Both the position numbers and the translations under genes were made by a program. From Advenella kashmirensis W13003 (lineage in GTDB: Bacteria; Pseudomonadota; Gammaproteobacteria; Burkholderiales; Burkholderiaceae_B), in the NCBI RefSeq assembly GCF_000506985.1, contig NZ_KI650979.1, positions 2,108,710 to 2,172,709 on the forward strand: a stretch of DNA of 64,000 bases. The letters are read 5' to 3'. The notes beneath the pieces are model-generated. The model saw only the letters and a list, made by a program, of their open reading frames with translations, searched no databases and was not told where the DNA came from. Position 1 is the first letter of the stretch. Every line of letters begins with the position of its first letter. Shown here piece by piece: positions 45,095 through 54,689 of this stretch.

Positions 45095-46027
45095 ATGACA
45101 GACAGTACAAAAAATGAGAATACGGCGCAGTTACAACTGATCGTGGGGATGGCGATGTCGGGCACCATCGGCTTATTTGTTGTCTGGTCAGGCCAGAATC
45201 CGTTCAATGTGGGATTCTGGCGTTGCCTTGTTGGTGGGGTCTGCCTGTTGCTGTTCTGTTTTGCCAGGGGTTATCTGAAACTCTCGCATATATCACGACT
45301 GCAATGGCTGTTGCTGGCTGCCAGCGGTGTGGTGCTGGTGCTGAACTGGGCGGCACTGTTCGCCTCTTATGCGCATGCCGGCATTGGTGTCGGAACGGTG
45401 ATCTACAATACACAACCTTTTTTTCTGCTGCTGGCCGGGCCCTTGATGTTTGGAGAACGAATCACCGCCAGACAAGTATTACTGACTACCCTGGCATTTG
45501 GCGGCGTCGTGCTGATTGTGATGCCCGCGCTTACCGGCATTCATGTGGATATGCTCTTTCTGCAGGGTGCCGGTTTTGCCCTGCTGGCCGCGCTTCTATA
45601 TTCGGGGCTGACCGTGACCACCAAAAAACTCACGGGCATCAAGCCCCATGTGGTCGCGATGTGTCAGTTGGGTACCGGCCTGGTATTTCTGGCGCCCATC
45701 ATGGCATTTGACCAGCTGCCGCAAACCTCGGTGGAATGGGTATGCGTGCTGGTCATGGGCGTTTTTCATACGTTCCTGATGTATATCCTGATCTACTCTG
45801 CGTATCAGTCTTTGCCGGTAGGACGGATTGCGATCCTGTCGTATGTCTACCCAGTGGTCGCTGTGATAGCGGACTATTTTGCGTTCGGTCATGAGCTGGG
45901 CGGCTGGCAGTGGCTGGGGATACTGATGATTCTGGGTGCGGGCGTGGCCAATACACGCAATGGCAAGCCCGACGCAACGCGGCCCCAGACATTGAAGTCA
46001 CCCGCAGCGGCACGCAGCGACCCTTGA
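45095..46027 (+). CDS. EamA/DMT-family transporter
   Basis: 310 aa inner-membrane protein with about ten hydrophobic segments in two EamA repeats; members export amino acids or metabolites (RhtA-type). GGVVLVLNWAALFASYAHA-like and GRIAILSYVYPVVAVIADY segments are typical. Converges on the LysR gene, with 8 bp between the stops. Confidence 0.87.
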   Translation: MTDSTKNENTAQLQLIVGMAMSGTIGLFVVWSGQNPFNVGFWRCLVGGVCLLLFCFARGYLKLSHISRLQWLLLAASGVVLVLNWAALFASYAHAGIGVGTVIYNTQPFFLLLAGPLMFGERITARQVLLTTLAFGGVVLIVMPALTGIHVDMLFLQGAGFALLAALLYSGLTVTTKKLTGIKPHVVAMCQLGTGLVFLAPIMAFDQLPQTSVEWVCVLVMGVFHTFLMYILIYSAYQSLPVGRIAILSYVYPVVAVIADYFAFGHELGGWQWLGILMILGAGVANTRNGKPDATRPQTLKSPAAARSDP

Positions 46028-46035
46028 GCGCGCCT

Positions 46036-46983
46036 CTATCGCTCTGAAAAACCGGGCGCTTGCGTGTGATGCTGAATGTGATAGCTCGCGGCTTCCTGCA
46101 ACAGCCACTGGCGAAATTTCTGAGCCCCTTCAGACAGACCGGCCAGCGAAGGCCCCAGTAAATAGTAGCCCAGTTCGGAACGCAGGGTGAGCGGGTCCAG
46201 GGGTACGAGTTTCTGTTCCTTCAGTAGCGTATCGAGCAGCACGTGCCTGCCCAGCAGCATGCCCTGATGGGCCAGTGCGGCATCGACCGCCAGTCCGGAA
46301 TCGGTGTAGGTGATGCGGTAGTCAGGCACCATTGCTTCCGGTGTCTTGGCATGGATCCATTCGCGCCAGGTCACATCCTGGTCGTCTCCGCCCAGCATGC
46401 CCCGGTCTCCGATCAACGGCAGGCGTGAAAAGTCGCCCGATTCGACCAGCGGCGCCCATGCCGGCAGTTGGCGCGGTGTGCACACGGCCTGATGTGCTTC
46501 TTTCATCAGGTTGTCGCACAGCGGGGTTTCATATTGCCCTTTGCCATATCGAATCGCCAGATCCAGGTCGTCGAAGGTAAAGTCGATGAGAGAGGGCGAA
46601 CTGTTGATGTCCAGTCTGATGGTGGGGTGCTGGCGAAAGAATCCGCGTAAGCGGGGATTGAGCCAGAAGCGCGCAAAAGAGGGCAGTACGCTGATGCGCA
46701 CCAGGAACGGATCGCGAGGATGATGAAAAGAGCCCGCCAGTAAATCGAAGGCCTGTGATAATTTGGGCAGCGCATCGCGCCCGTAGGCGGTGAGTACAAT
46801 GCCGCTGCGCGACTGGGTAATCACACGCTGCCCCAAATGATGCTCCAGTTGCTTGATCTGCTGGCTTACCGCAGACGGCGTGACATGCAGCTCTTTGGCA
46901 GCCAGCGCCATGGATTTGAGACGCGCCGTGGCTTCGAAGGCTTTCAGGCTGTTCAGGGGAGGAAGCGGCTGGCGGACTTTCAA
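46036..46983 (-). CDS. LysR-type regulator, GcvA-like
   Basis: 315 aa regulator opening with LPPLNSLKAFEATARLKSMA, typical of the GcvA subgroup. C-terminal effector domain intact. The stop lies 8 bp from the EamA gene stop, so it is not obviously divergent from its target. Confidence 0.87.
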   Translation of the reverse strand: MKVRQPLPPLNSLKAFEATARLKSMALAAKELHVTPSAVSQQIKQLEHHLGQRVITQSRSGIVLTAYGRDALPKLSQAFDLLAGSFHHPRDPFLVRISVLPSFARFWLNPRLRGFFRQHPTIRLDINSSPSLIDFTFDDLDLAIRYGKGQYETPLCDNLMKEAHQAVCTPRQLPAWAPLVESGDFSRLPLIGDRGMLGGDDQDVTWREWIHAKTPEAMVPDYRITYTDSGLAVDAALAHQGMLLGRHVLLDTLLKEQKLVPLDPLTLRSELGYYLLGPSLAGLSEGAQKFRQWLLQEAASYHIQHHTQAPGFSER

Positions 46984-47191
46984 AGCGTACCCTTGAGAAA
47001 AGATTCAAATATGTAACATGTATATCCGATTGTAGGGGTTGAGACGCTGTCTGCCGACAGGATTCGTCGCCAGAGTCCGGCCATGTTGCATAAAGTGCAC
47101 GTTGGGGGCCGGGATTGGGGTGGTCGCGGCCTTTTTGGGGTTCAAGGGATTGCATTTGTCATGCGGCGGGCACATTGGCTGTGGCTGAAAT

Positions 47192-47227
47192 AAAAAACGC
47201 TCCGGTCCCTGATCGGGCCGAAGCGTT
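47192..47227 (-). terminator. Intrinsic terminator of putP
   Basis: On the minus strand AACGCTTCGGCCC, a short loop, then a complementary arm ending GAGCGTT and TTTT. The stem is GC-rich with two mismatches. It lies 55 bp beyond the putP stop. Confidence 0.75.
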
Positions 47228-47282
47228 GGTGTTTTCCTGGAAAATCCGCCCGCGGGACGGATATGCCATCAAACAATGTCGA

Positions 47283-48782
47283 TTACACGGCGTTCTTGAA
47301 GTCGCGATCGGCGCGTTCGAAGTTCTCGACGACGGCCTGTGAAGGGGCTTTTGTCATAAGAGAGACCACGACAATGACGATCAGGCCGACAATAAAGCCA
47401 GGAACGATTTCATAGAGTGCGCTGCCACTGTATTGCTTCCACAAGACAACAACCAGCGCGCCAGCCACCATGCCGGCCAGTGCACCGGCGGCATTCATGC
47501 GACGCCAGAAGACAGACAGGATAATGACCGGTCCGAAGGCGGCGCCAAAGCCGGCCCAAGCATAGGCAACCAGACCCAGTACACGGCTTTCCGGATCGGA
47601 GGCAATCCACATGGCCAGCAGCGCAATCAGCAGCACCATGAGGCGGCCGATCCACACCAGCTCTTTTTGAGCGGCGTGCGGACGGATAAAGCCTTTATAG
47701 AAATCCTCTGTAATGGCGCTGGAGCAGACCAGCAACTGGCAACTCAAGGTACTCATGACGGCAGCCAGAATGGCAGACAGAATCACACCGGCCACCCAGG
47801 GGTTGAATAGAATTTGCGCCAGCTCGATGAAGATGCGCTCGCTGTTTTTGGTCACTTCGCCGGCCTGACCGGGGTTCATCTGGAACCATGCAATGCCGAA
47901 ATAGCCCACGGCGACTGCTCCAGCCAGACACAGAATCATCCATGTCATGCCGATACGCCGCGCCTTTTTCAGGCTTTTGACCGAATCGGCGGCCATGAAA
48001 CGGGCCAGGATATGAGGCTGACCGAAGTAACCCAGTCCCCATGCTGCCGCACTCACAATGGCAATGAAGCTGGTGCCTGAGATCAGGCTGGAATAGTTCT
48101 TGCCAATGGTTTCTGCGGCCTGGTCAATGGTTGCTGTCACTGCCGACAGATCGCCCAGTCCAAGCAGGACCATGATCGGCGTCAGAATCAGGGCGAAGAA
48201 CATGAGGGAGGCCTGGATCGTGTCGGTCCAGCTGACGGCCAGGAAGCCGCCGATAAATGTATAGATAATGGTGGCACCCGCGCCCAGCCACATGGCGGTC
48301 ACGTAATCGACCTGGAACAGGCTTTCGAACAGGCGGGCACCCGCTACGATGCCTGATGCGCAGTATATGGTGAAGAAAAACAGAATAATGGCGGCGGCAG
48401 CGATTTTGATAATCACATTGCCCGCACCAAAGCGATGGTGAAAATATTCGGGCAGCGTCAGGGCATTATTGTTGTACTCGGTGTGCATGCGCAAACGACC
48501 CGAGACCAGCAGCCAGTTGAAGTATGCGCCAACGGTCAGGCCGATGGCAATCCAGGCTTCGGACAGGCCAGCCAGGTAAATGGCGCCGGGCAGGCCCATC
48601 AGCAGCCAGCCTGACATATCGGAAGCACCGGCAGACAGCGCCGTCACAAAACTGCCCAGGCTGCGTCCGCCCAGGATGTAGTCGTCAAAGTTGCGCGTTG
48701 AAAAATAGGCGATAAACCCGACTGCCAGAACGACAATCAGATATATGGCGAACGTAATAATCATTGGATTGATGCCGCTCAT
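47283..48782 (-). CDS. putP: Sodium/proline symporter
   Basis: 499 aa sodium:solute symporter, with length and about 13 hydrophobic segments as in PutP. Family features: GGRSLGSFVTALSAGASDMSG near residue 38 (the Na+ site region), ALTLPEYFHHRF, and LILSVFWRRMN toward the end. The upstream ~270 bp hold three GGTTAAC repeats. No putA lies in the window. Confidence 0.92.
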   Translation of the reverse strand: MSGINPMIITFAIYLIVVLAVGFIAYFSTRNFDDYILGGRSLGSFVTALSAGASDMSGWLLMGLPGAIYLAGLSEAWIAIGLTVGAYFNWLLVSGRLRMHTEYNNNALTLPEYFHHRFGAGNVIIKIAAAAIILFFFTIYCASGIVAGARLFESLFQVDYVTAMWLGAGATIIYTFIGGFLAVSWTDTIQASLMFFALILTPIMVLLGLGDLSAVTATIDQAAETIGKNYSSLISGTSFIAIVSAAAWGLGYFGQPHILARFMAADSVKSLKKARRIGMTWMILCLAGAVAVGYFGIAWFQMNPGQAGEVTKNSERIFIELAQILFNPWVAGVILSAILAAVMSTLSCQLLVCSSAITEDFYKGFIRPHAAQKELVWIGRLMVLLIALLAMWIASDPESRVLGLVAYAWAGFGAAFGPVIILSVFWRRMNAAGALAGMVAGALVVVLWKQYSGSALYEIVPGFIVGLIVIVVVSLMTKAPSQAVVENFERADRDFKNAV

Positions 48783-48843
48783 CCTCGTCCCTTGTGTTGG
48801 TTGAAAGTGTTGGATTTTACGGCAAAAGCCAAAGCCGTGAACA

Positions 48844-48931
48844 TAAGGGTTAACTCTTATATTTTGCGGTTAACTTTATGATTCTACGTATATATTATTT
48901 TCAATAAACTTGATTTTGATTAAGGGTTAAC
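48844..48931. promoter_or_regulatory. Iterated GGTTAAC elements upstream of putP
   Basis: GGTTAAC occurs at 48848-48854, 48868-48874 and 48925-48931. The first and third are part of an identical 11-mer TAAGGGTTAAC. The first two are 20 bp apart, about two helical turns. They lie 62-150 bp before the putP start in an AT-rich stretch; likely sites for an unidentified regulator. Confidence 0.45.
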
Positions 48932-49057
48932 CTGTTGTCAGGCCTTTGCGTTGCTGCTTTCTGCGACCAAATGCTGCTTTTTTGCTGTCAACGTGCGCGG
49001 ATTCGTCCGAACTGCGCCGATGTCGGTCAGATGCCCGGCATGGTGGCGCATGGGTGG

Positions 49058-50110
49058 CTATAAGCGTTCCCGCAGTTCGTAATCAATAATGAGGTCGTGC
49101 GCATCGCCGGCCGCTTCGGGCCGGTTGCCCATCCACGAACCCAGGCCCAGCGGCGCTTTCTGTCCGAGACGAATGCCTTTGACATCGTCTTTCTTCAGAA
49201 CAAGGATGGCATCCCAGTTCAATTCGATGCCTACATAATGTCGCAGCCAATGCGTCAGTTGCTTTGCCTTGCGCGTGCCGGGCATGAACTCATCGAATTG
49301 CTGGCGGGTCAGGGGACCCAGTGACAGGCGGAACTTATGCTGCGCATCGCGCACCGAACTGCCCAGGATCGTATCCTGTCCCAGTCCCATGCTGCCGTTC
49401 AGGCCCAGTTGCTGCGAAGGATGCAGGGCGATCCATTGCGGCACAAATTCTTTCAGGCTGACCTGAATGTTGAAGAAGGTCTTCAGGATTTGAATAATGC
49501 CTTCCGGATTGCGCGTCTGGCGCACCAGATGGCCGGCAAAGAAATATTTGGCGTGATCCATGATGGAGTCGCGCTCTTTCAGGGATTCATGCCCCTGGTT
49601 GATGAGGCTGGCGATATGGCGACTGAAATTTTCTTCAGGACGATCCAGGCTGACCGTACTTTGCGCATCGGCCCAGGCCCGGTAGAACAGGGCAATCAGG
49701 CGATGATGAAAAATGTCGGCGAAGGCCGAGAGCGTATGGTCGCGGTGGTGCACGATCCGCTCGCGTACATATTCGGTCAGGTGCAGTGGCAACGGGCCAT
49801 TGGGGCCGAACAGGCCGTAGCTCAGGATCGAAACGACAGGTGGCCCGTCCTGATCACGATCGACCTCGCAAATGGTGGAGGGTGCAAACGCCATGGAGGG
49901 TTCCTGGCGCAGGCGCACGGGCTCCCGCGAAGGCAGCGAATCACGACCCAGCGGCCGTCGGGTGTTGCTGCGCGCATCGAGCCAGCGCAGCACATGATAC
50001 AGGCCATAACGATAGGGGTCTGCTTCAAGTTGCTGCCAGAAGTCGGGCGGCAGCTTGCGAAGCGACGCTGAGGTATCGGCAGGGCTGGCGGTATCCGAAG
50101 GGTTGTCCAT
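49058..50110 (-). CDS. tssG: Type VI secretion baseplate protein TssG
   Basis: 350 aa baseplate wedge protein of the T6SS. FWQQLEADPYRYGLYHVLRWLDA near residue 25, the FGPNGPLPLHLTEYV segment and the C-terminal GLGSWMG are family landmarks. It stands alone on the minus strand, divergent from clpV; its normal partner tssF is not next to it, so the cluster is rearranged relative to the common tssE-F-G-H order. Confidence 0.9.
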   Translation of the reverse strand: MDNPSDTASPADTSASLRKLPPDFWQQLEADPYRYGLYHVLRWLDARSNTRRPLGRDSLPSREPVRLRQEPSMAFAPSTICEVDRDQDGPPVVSILSYGLFGPNGPLPLHLTEYVRERIVHHRDHTLSAFADIFHHRLIALFYRAWADAQSTVSLDRPEENFSRHIASLINQGHESLKERDSIMDHAKYFFAGHLVRQTRNPEGIIQILKTFFNIQVSLKEFVPQWIALHPSQQLGLNGSMGLGQDTILGSSVRDAQHKFRLSLGPLTRQQFDEFMPGTRKAKQLTHWLRHYVGIELNWDAILVLKKDDVKGIRLGQKAPLGLGSWMGNRPEAAGDAHDLIIDYELRERL

Positions 50111-50359
50111 GCGATAGTGGTGTTAATCCAGGGAGTCGTAATATATCTTAAAGAAATGACCGCAAGCTTGCAATCAGTTCAGTGTACCTGAAAGCGTGCA
50201 GGGACGGGCTATTGCCGGCTGTTTTACATTTGGCAAAACTTTATGATTCGAAATCCGTGAAGGATACACGTAACATACAGTTCATTCTTTCACGGGCGGG
50301 TCACATTTTTGAGTTACGCTTTTCTATTTACTGAATGACAGCAAGCACAATAAACAACT

Positions 50360-52984
50360 ATGTCTGAAATTAATCGCAGCGATCTATTTGGCAAACTCGA
50401 CACGCTGTTGTACCGCGCACTGGAAGGCGCAACGGCATTTTGTAAACTTCGCGGCAACCCGCATGTGGAACTGGTCCACTGGCTGCATCAGATCATGCAT
50501 GAGCATGACAGTGATCTGCAAAAAATTATCCGCTATTTCGAAGTGAATACTGATCAGCTTGAGCGCGGTATTGTGGCTTCGCTGGACGAATTGCCGCGCG
50601 GCGCCAGTTCCGTGTCTGATCTGTCCGAACATCTGGATAACGCGACGGAAAGAGCCTGGGTGTATGGTTCGCTCAAGTATGGCGAGGCGCGCATCCGCAG
50701 CGGTCATCTGATTCTGGGGATCCTGAAGACGCATTCCCTGCGCAATGTGCTTTATGGTATTTCAACTGAATTTAAAAAAATCACGCCGGATGTTCTGGCG
50801 GACAATCTGTCGGCCATTGTCAAAGACTCGGTCGAGCAGCAGGACAGTGCGGCCTTGTCCGAAGGGGGCGTAGCGCCCGTTGCCGCTGCGGGTGGCAAAT
50901 CGGCGCTGGCCCAGTACGCCGTGGATATGACAGCGCGTGCGCGCAATAATGAAATTGACCCGGTGTCCGGCCGCGACGAGGAAATACGCCAGATTGTCGA
51001 TATCCTGATGCGTCGTCGCCAGAATAATCCTTTGCTCACCGGCGAGGCCGGCGTAGGCAAAACGGCGGTTGTCGAAGGGCTGGCCATTCGGCTGGCCAGC
51101 GGTGATGTACCACCTTCACTGCGCGACGTGTCGCTTTATCTGCTGGATATCGGGTTGTTATCTGCCGGCGCCAGCATGAAAGGCGAGTTTGAATCGCGTC
51201 TGCGCCAGGTCATTGATGAGGTGCAGGCCAGCGAAAAGCCGATCGTGCTGTTTATCGATGAAATTCATACGCTGATCGGCGCAGGCGGCGCGGCGGGAAC
51301 CGGCGATGCCGCCAATCTGCTCAAGCCTGCGCTGGCGCGGGGGCAGTTGCGCACGATCGGTGCCACGACCTGGGCCGAGTATAAAAAATATATTGAAAAG
51401 GATCCGGCCCTGACTCGCCGCTTTCAGGTAGTGCAGGTGCATGAACCTGCTGAGGCCAAGGCGCTGATCATGTTGCGTGGTCTTGCCGGCCGGCTGGAAT
51501 CCCACCATCAGGTCCTGCTGCTGGATGAGGCGATCGATGCCGCCGTACGATTATCGCATCGCTATATCCCGGCACGCCAATTGCCCGACAAGGCGGTCGC
51601 GTTGCTGGATACGGCCTGCGCGCGCGTTGCGGTCAGCCAGCATGCGCAGCCGCCGGCCGTTGAAGATACACGACGTCGTATTGAACATTTGCAGATCGAG
51701 CGCGATATTGCCCGGCGCGAGTGGCAGGTGGGCGTGGGCAGTGAAGAACGTATTGCCGGTATCGACCGCGATCTTGAATTGGCGCGAACGCAGCTTGAAG
51801 GCCTGGAGCAGAGCTGGCAAACCGAGCAGACGCTGGCAAAAAAACTGTTCGAATTGCGCCAGATTTTGCGGGAAGAAGACACAAGCGACGAACTGCGCAG
51901 CCAGACGCTGGCGGAACTCAGGGACGTGCAGCAGCAACTGGAAACCCAGCAGGGCGAGGCTCCGCTGATTTTTCCGTCAGTCGATGCCAATGCCGTGGCT
52001 GCCGTGGTGGCAGACTGGACCGGCATTCCGGTCGGACGCATGGTTAAGGATGAGGCCAGTTCCGTCCTGCAATTGTCCGATTCGCTGGAGAAACGCGTGA
52101 TTGGTCAGCGCGATGGTCTGGATACGATCACCCGCCGCATCCAGACGTCCCGTGCACGCCTGACCGATCCCAATAAGCCGGTAGGGGTCTTTTTGCTTTG
52201 CGGACCCAGTGGCGTGGGCAAGACCGAGACCGCACTGGCGCTGGCCGAGATGCTTTATGGCGGCGAACAGAATCTGATCTCCATTAACATGAGTGAGTTT
52301 CAGGAAGCGCATACCGTATCGACCCTGAAGGGTGCACCGCCCGGCTATGTCGGTTACGGAGAGGGCGGGGTGCTGACCGAGGCGGTCAGGCGTCGTCCTT
52401 ATAGCGTGGTGCTGCTGGATGAAGTGGAAAAGGCGCATTCTGACGTGCACGAGATTTTCTTTCAGGTTTTCGATAAAGGCTGGATGGAAGACGGCGAAGG
52501 GCGCTATATCGACTTCAAAAATACGGTCATCATTCTCACGTCCAATGTCGGCACCGATCGCATCGTAGACCTGTGCAAGGATCCCGATCTGATGCCGGAT
52601 GCGGACGGGCTGGCGGGGGCGTTGCGTGAACCCTTGCTCGGCGTATTCCCCGCAGCGCTGCTGGGCCGGCTGGTTGTCGTGCCCTACTTGCCGCTTTCCG
52701 ACGAAATGCTGGGCACAATTGTGCGCCTGCAGTTGGAGCGGATCAGGACACGTCTGAAGCAGAATCACAATATTGATCTGGACGTGACCGACGGCGCCAT
52801 TGCGCAGATCGTGGCCCGTTGCACTGAAGTGGAGTCGGGAGGGCGAATGGTAGATGCGATTCTGACCAACACCGTGCTGCCGAACGTCAGCCAGGAAATT
52901 CTCAAAAGCACCATTGAAGGTCGGCCGCTGAGCCGTTTATCGCTGGACGCGCAGGACGGCGAATTTGTTTATGAGTACGCCTGA
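50360..52984 (+). CDS. clpV: Type VI secretion AAA+ ATPase TssH/ClpV
   Basis: 874 aa hexameric ATPase that disassembles the contracted T6SS sheath (TssB/TssC). N-terminal Clp-N repeats (~1-160), first AAA domain with Walker [14 protein letters not shown] and Walker B VLFIDEIH, a coiled-coil middle domain (~400-520), and second AAA domain with [12 protein letters not shown] and [11 protein letters not shown]. The ~250-bp divergent region to tssG would hold both promoters; no sigma-54 site was seen. Confidence 0.95.
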   Translation: MSEINRSDLFGKLDTLLYRALEGATAFCKLRGNPHVELVHWLHQIMHEHDSDLQKIIRYFEVNTDQLERGIVASLDELPRGASSVSDLSEHLDNATERAWVYGSLKYGEARIRSGHLILGILKTHSLRNVLYGISTEFKKITPDVLADNLSAIVKDSVEQQDSAALSEGGVAPVAAAGGKSALAQYAVDMTARARNNEIDPVSGRDEEIRQIVDILMRRRQNNPLLTGEAGVGKTAVVEGLAIRLASGDVPPSLRDVSLYLLDIGLLSAGASMKGEFESRLRQVIDEVQASEKPIVLFIDEIHTLIGAGGAAGTGDAANLLKPALARGQLRTIGATTWAEYKKYIEKDPALTRRFQVVQVHEPAEAKALIMLRGLAGRLESHHQVLLLDEAIDAAVRLSHRYIPARQLPDKAVALLDTACARVAVSQHAQPPAVEDTRRRIEHLQIERDIARREWQVGVGSEERIAGIDRDLELARTQLEGLEQSWQTEQTLAKKLFELRQILREEDTSDELRSQTLAELRDVQQQLETQQGEAPLIFPSVDANAVAAVVADWTGIPVGRMVKDEASSVLQLSDSLEKRVIGQRDGLDTITRRIQTSRARLTDPNKPVGVFLLCGPSGVGKTETALALAEMLYGGEQNLISINMSEFQEAHTVSTLKGAPPGYVGYGEGGVLTEAVRRRPYSVVLLDEVEKAHSDVHEIFFQVFDKGWMEDGEGRYIDFKNTVIILTSNVGTDRIVDLCKDPDLMPDADGLAGALREPLLGVFPAALLGRLVVVPYLPLSDEMLGTIVRLQLERIRTRLKQNHNIDLDVTDGAIAQIVARCTEVESGGRMVDAILTNTVLPNVSQEILKSTIEGRPLSRLSLDAQDGEFVYEYA

Positions 52985-53016
52985 TTATTTCAGTTGAAAT
53001 GGATCTGTGTCCTGCA

Positions 53017-53050
53017 CATATGCCCGCTCCTGTAGCGGGCATATGTTTTT
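53017..53050 (+). terminator. Strong intrinsic terminator after clpV
   Basis: CATATGCCCGCT (53017-53028), 5-nt loop, AGCGGGCATATG (53034-53045), then TTTTT: a perfect 12-bp stem. It sits between the convergent clpV and FHA genes; the T-run is on the plus side only. Confidence 0.88.
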
Positions 53051-54136
53051 CTACTTGTTCTTATCCTTATACCCCGCGTGTACGGCACGATGCAGGGTGT
53101 CAAGAATATTGTCTTCCTTATGGCTGTCCAGCGCCGTATCGCTGCGCAGGGTTGTCGGACTATCGTCTGTAAAAATGGTCTGGCGGTCTTTTTCCGCGCC
53201 ATCGGTGGGCAGTGCCTGCAGCGGATCGCCGTCAATCGAAGGATGATGCAAGCCTTCGGGCCGCAGCAGTTCCACCGGATTATGATGATTGCGATTGGTG
53301 GCCGACTCCATATCAAACGGATGCCGGTCATCGGCGGTGGTGCCGCCGACAGGTAGTACGCCCGGGCCGCTGAGCAGGTCCTTGAAAATGTCGTCCGGAT
53401 CTTCTGCGGGAGCGGGGGGCTCGGGGGGAGCCGCGGGCGCTGCTTCCTGGGGTTGAGACGCCGGCGCACTGTTTTGTTCAATGGGTCTGGCGGCCTCTGT
53501 GCCCGGCATGGGTGCAACCGTTGTGCTGACGGCCGGTGCGGCGGGGGGCATCCGATTGATCGGCGTGCCTAAAGGATGCTCTTGCGGATAAGGATCGGCT
53601 TGTTCGGTCGTTGCCAAAGAAGAGGGCCCTGCAGGCTGGTAGGCCGGATGCCAGGAAGGCAGTTGCGAGGGGTCCGCTGTCGCGCCGGCCGACGGCTCGC
53701 GCGTCACGCTCGCGGGCGCAGCTGAGCTGCCTAAGATGGCAGCCCCTGCCGCCGTTGCGGTAAACGCAGCAGTGTCGTAAGGCGTGGCGCTCAGGGCTGT
53801 GCTGTCAAGCGTGTCGGTCGTCGCCGCTTGCGGTTTGTCTACGACAATCAGGTAGTCGCAGACTTCGATGCGATCGCCTTCGTTAACGGGTGTTTCCTGT
53901 GACAGGCCCAGTGGCGTGTTATTGACAGCCACGCGTCCCATGCTGCTCATATTCAGCAGCGTGGCGCTCTTGCGGTTTTCATCGATGCGGATAATGGCTT
54001 GCAGACTGCTCAGTTCTCCCGAGTCATCGGGAAGATTCAGATCATTCTGTTCGCCACGGCCGATTGTGCCGCCGGGCGCCTGCAACTGACAGGTGAAGCT
54101 CGCGGGGGTGTGCTGATGTTGAACGATCAGTTTCAT
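53051..54136 (-). CDS. FHA-domain protein of the T6SS cluster (TagH/Fha-like)
   Basis: 361 aa. N-terminal forkhead-associated domain (residues ~1-100) with GTIGRGEQNDLNLPDD and a C-terminal region rich in Pro and Ala. In other T6SSs Fha binds phosphothreonine made by PpkA and promotes assembly. Here the usual SxxH phosphopeptide motif reads SSLQ (Ser43-Gln46), so the His is lost. Transcribed with the lipoprotein gene upstream (55 bp gap). Confidence 0.8.
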   Translation of the reverse strand: MKLIVQHQHTPASFTCQLQAPGGTIGRGEQNDLNLPDDSGELSSLQAIIRIDENRKSATLLNMSSMGRVAVNNTPLGLSQETPVNEGDRIEVCDYLIVVDKPQAATTDTLDSTALSATPYDTAAFTATAAGAAILGSSAAPASVTREPSAGATADPSQLPSWHPAYQPAGPSSLATTEQADPYPQEHPLGTPINRMPPAAPAVSTTVAPMPGTEAARPIEQNSAPASQPQEAAPAAPPEPPAPAEDPDDIFKDLLSGPGVLPVGGTTADDRHPFDMESATNRNHHNPVELLRPEGLHHPSIDGDPLQALPTDGAEKDRQTIFTDDSPTTLRSDTALDSHKEDNILDTLHRAVHAGYKDKNK

Positions 54137-54191
54137 AATGGGTTCTGCTCCTTGACAGGCGCTGGTTTCGCGCCTGTCGTATTGCGCAGGC

Positions 54192-54689
54192 CTATTGGGT
54201 CAGGGGGCGTATCGGTGTGATACTGCCGCTTGGATTCGTGCCGGCTCCGCTGGCTTTTCCGCCTGCGCTGGCGGGTTGATGCTCTGCCTGAACGCGCTCA
54301 AATACCGGCCCCCATGACGGATGTGATTTTTCTGCAGGCACCAGGGTGAAGCTGGGGTTGAGCGTCAGAATATGCTCAAAGGTACTCGCGCAACTGCGCT
54401 TGGCTTCGGTCAGGCATTCGCTGAAGGCCTTGTACTTGAGCGCTGTGGTATGTAATCCGACTGAACCGCTGGTCAGGGCCGGCGTATTGTTGACCTGGGT
54501 GATCACGGCCTGATACTGACCTGCCATAAAGCTTTCCCGGACAGGCCGGATCTGGGCCTCGTCGGCCGATGACAGGGTAGTGGAACCGGAATCGCTCCAC
54601 AGGGAGCAGGCGGACAGCAGCACGCCTGCGGCGAGCATTCCGCTCAGAGATAGCAGACGGGTAGCGCGGTTTTTTTCGGATTGAGACAT
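54192..54689 (-). CDS. T6SS-associated lipoprotein (possibly TssQ-like)
   Basis: 165 aa. Lipobox LLSAC with Cys28 after a hydrophobic signal, so an outer- or inner-membrane lipoprotein. The body has an alpha-helical, tetratricopeptide-like look (FMAGQYQAVITQVNNTPAL, then KYKAFSECLTEAKRSC), with two cysteines at SECLTEAKRSC, and ends in a Ser/Gly/Pro tail. ATG 54689 is preferred; a TTG at 54746 would put ~19 residues before the signal. Family assignment is tentative; linkage to the FHA gene and T6SS is clear. Confidence 0.6.
   Translation of the reverse strand: MSQSEKNRATRLLSLSGMLAAGVLLSACSLWSDSGSTTLSSADEAQIRPVRESFMAGQYQAVITQVNNTPALTSGSVGLHTTALKYKAFSECLTEAKRSCASTFEHILTLNPSFTLVPAEKSHPSWGPVFERVQAEHQPASAGGKASGAGTNPSGSITPIRPLTQ

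Noticed and set aside
50111-50359. Sigma-54 promoter for the T6SS
   Set aside because: A TGGCA is followed by no TTGC at the required spacing.
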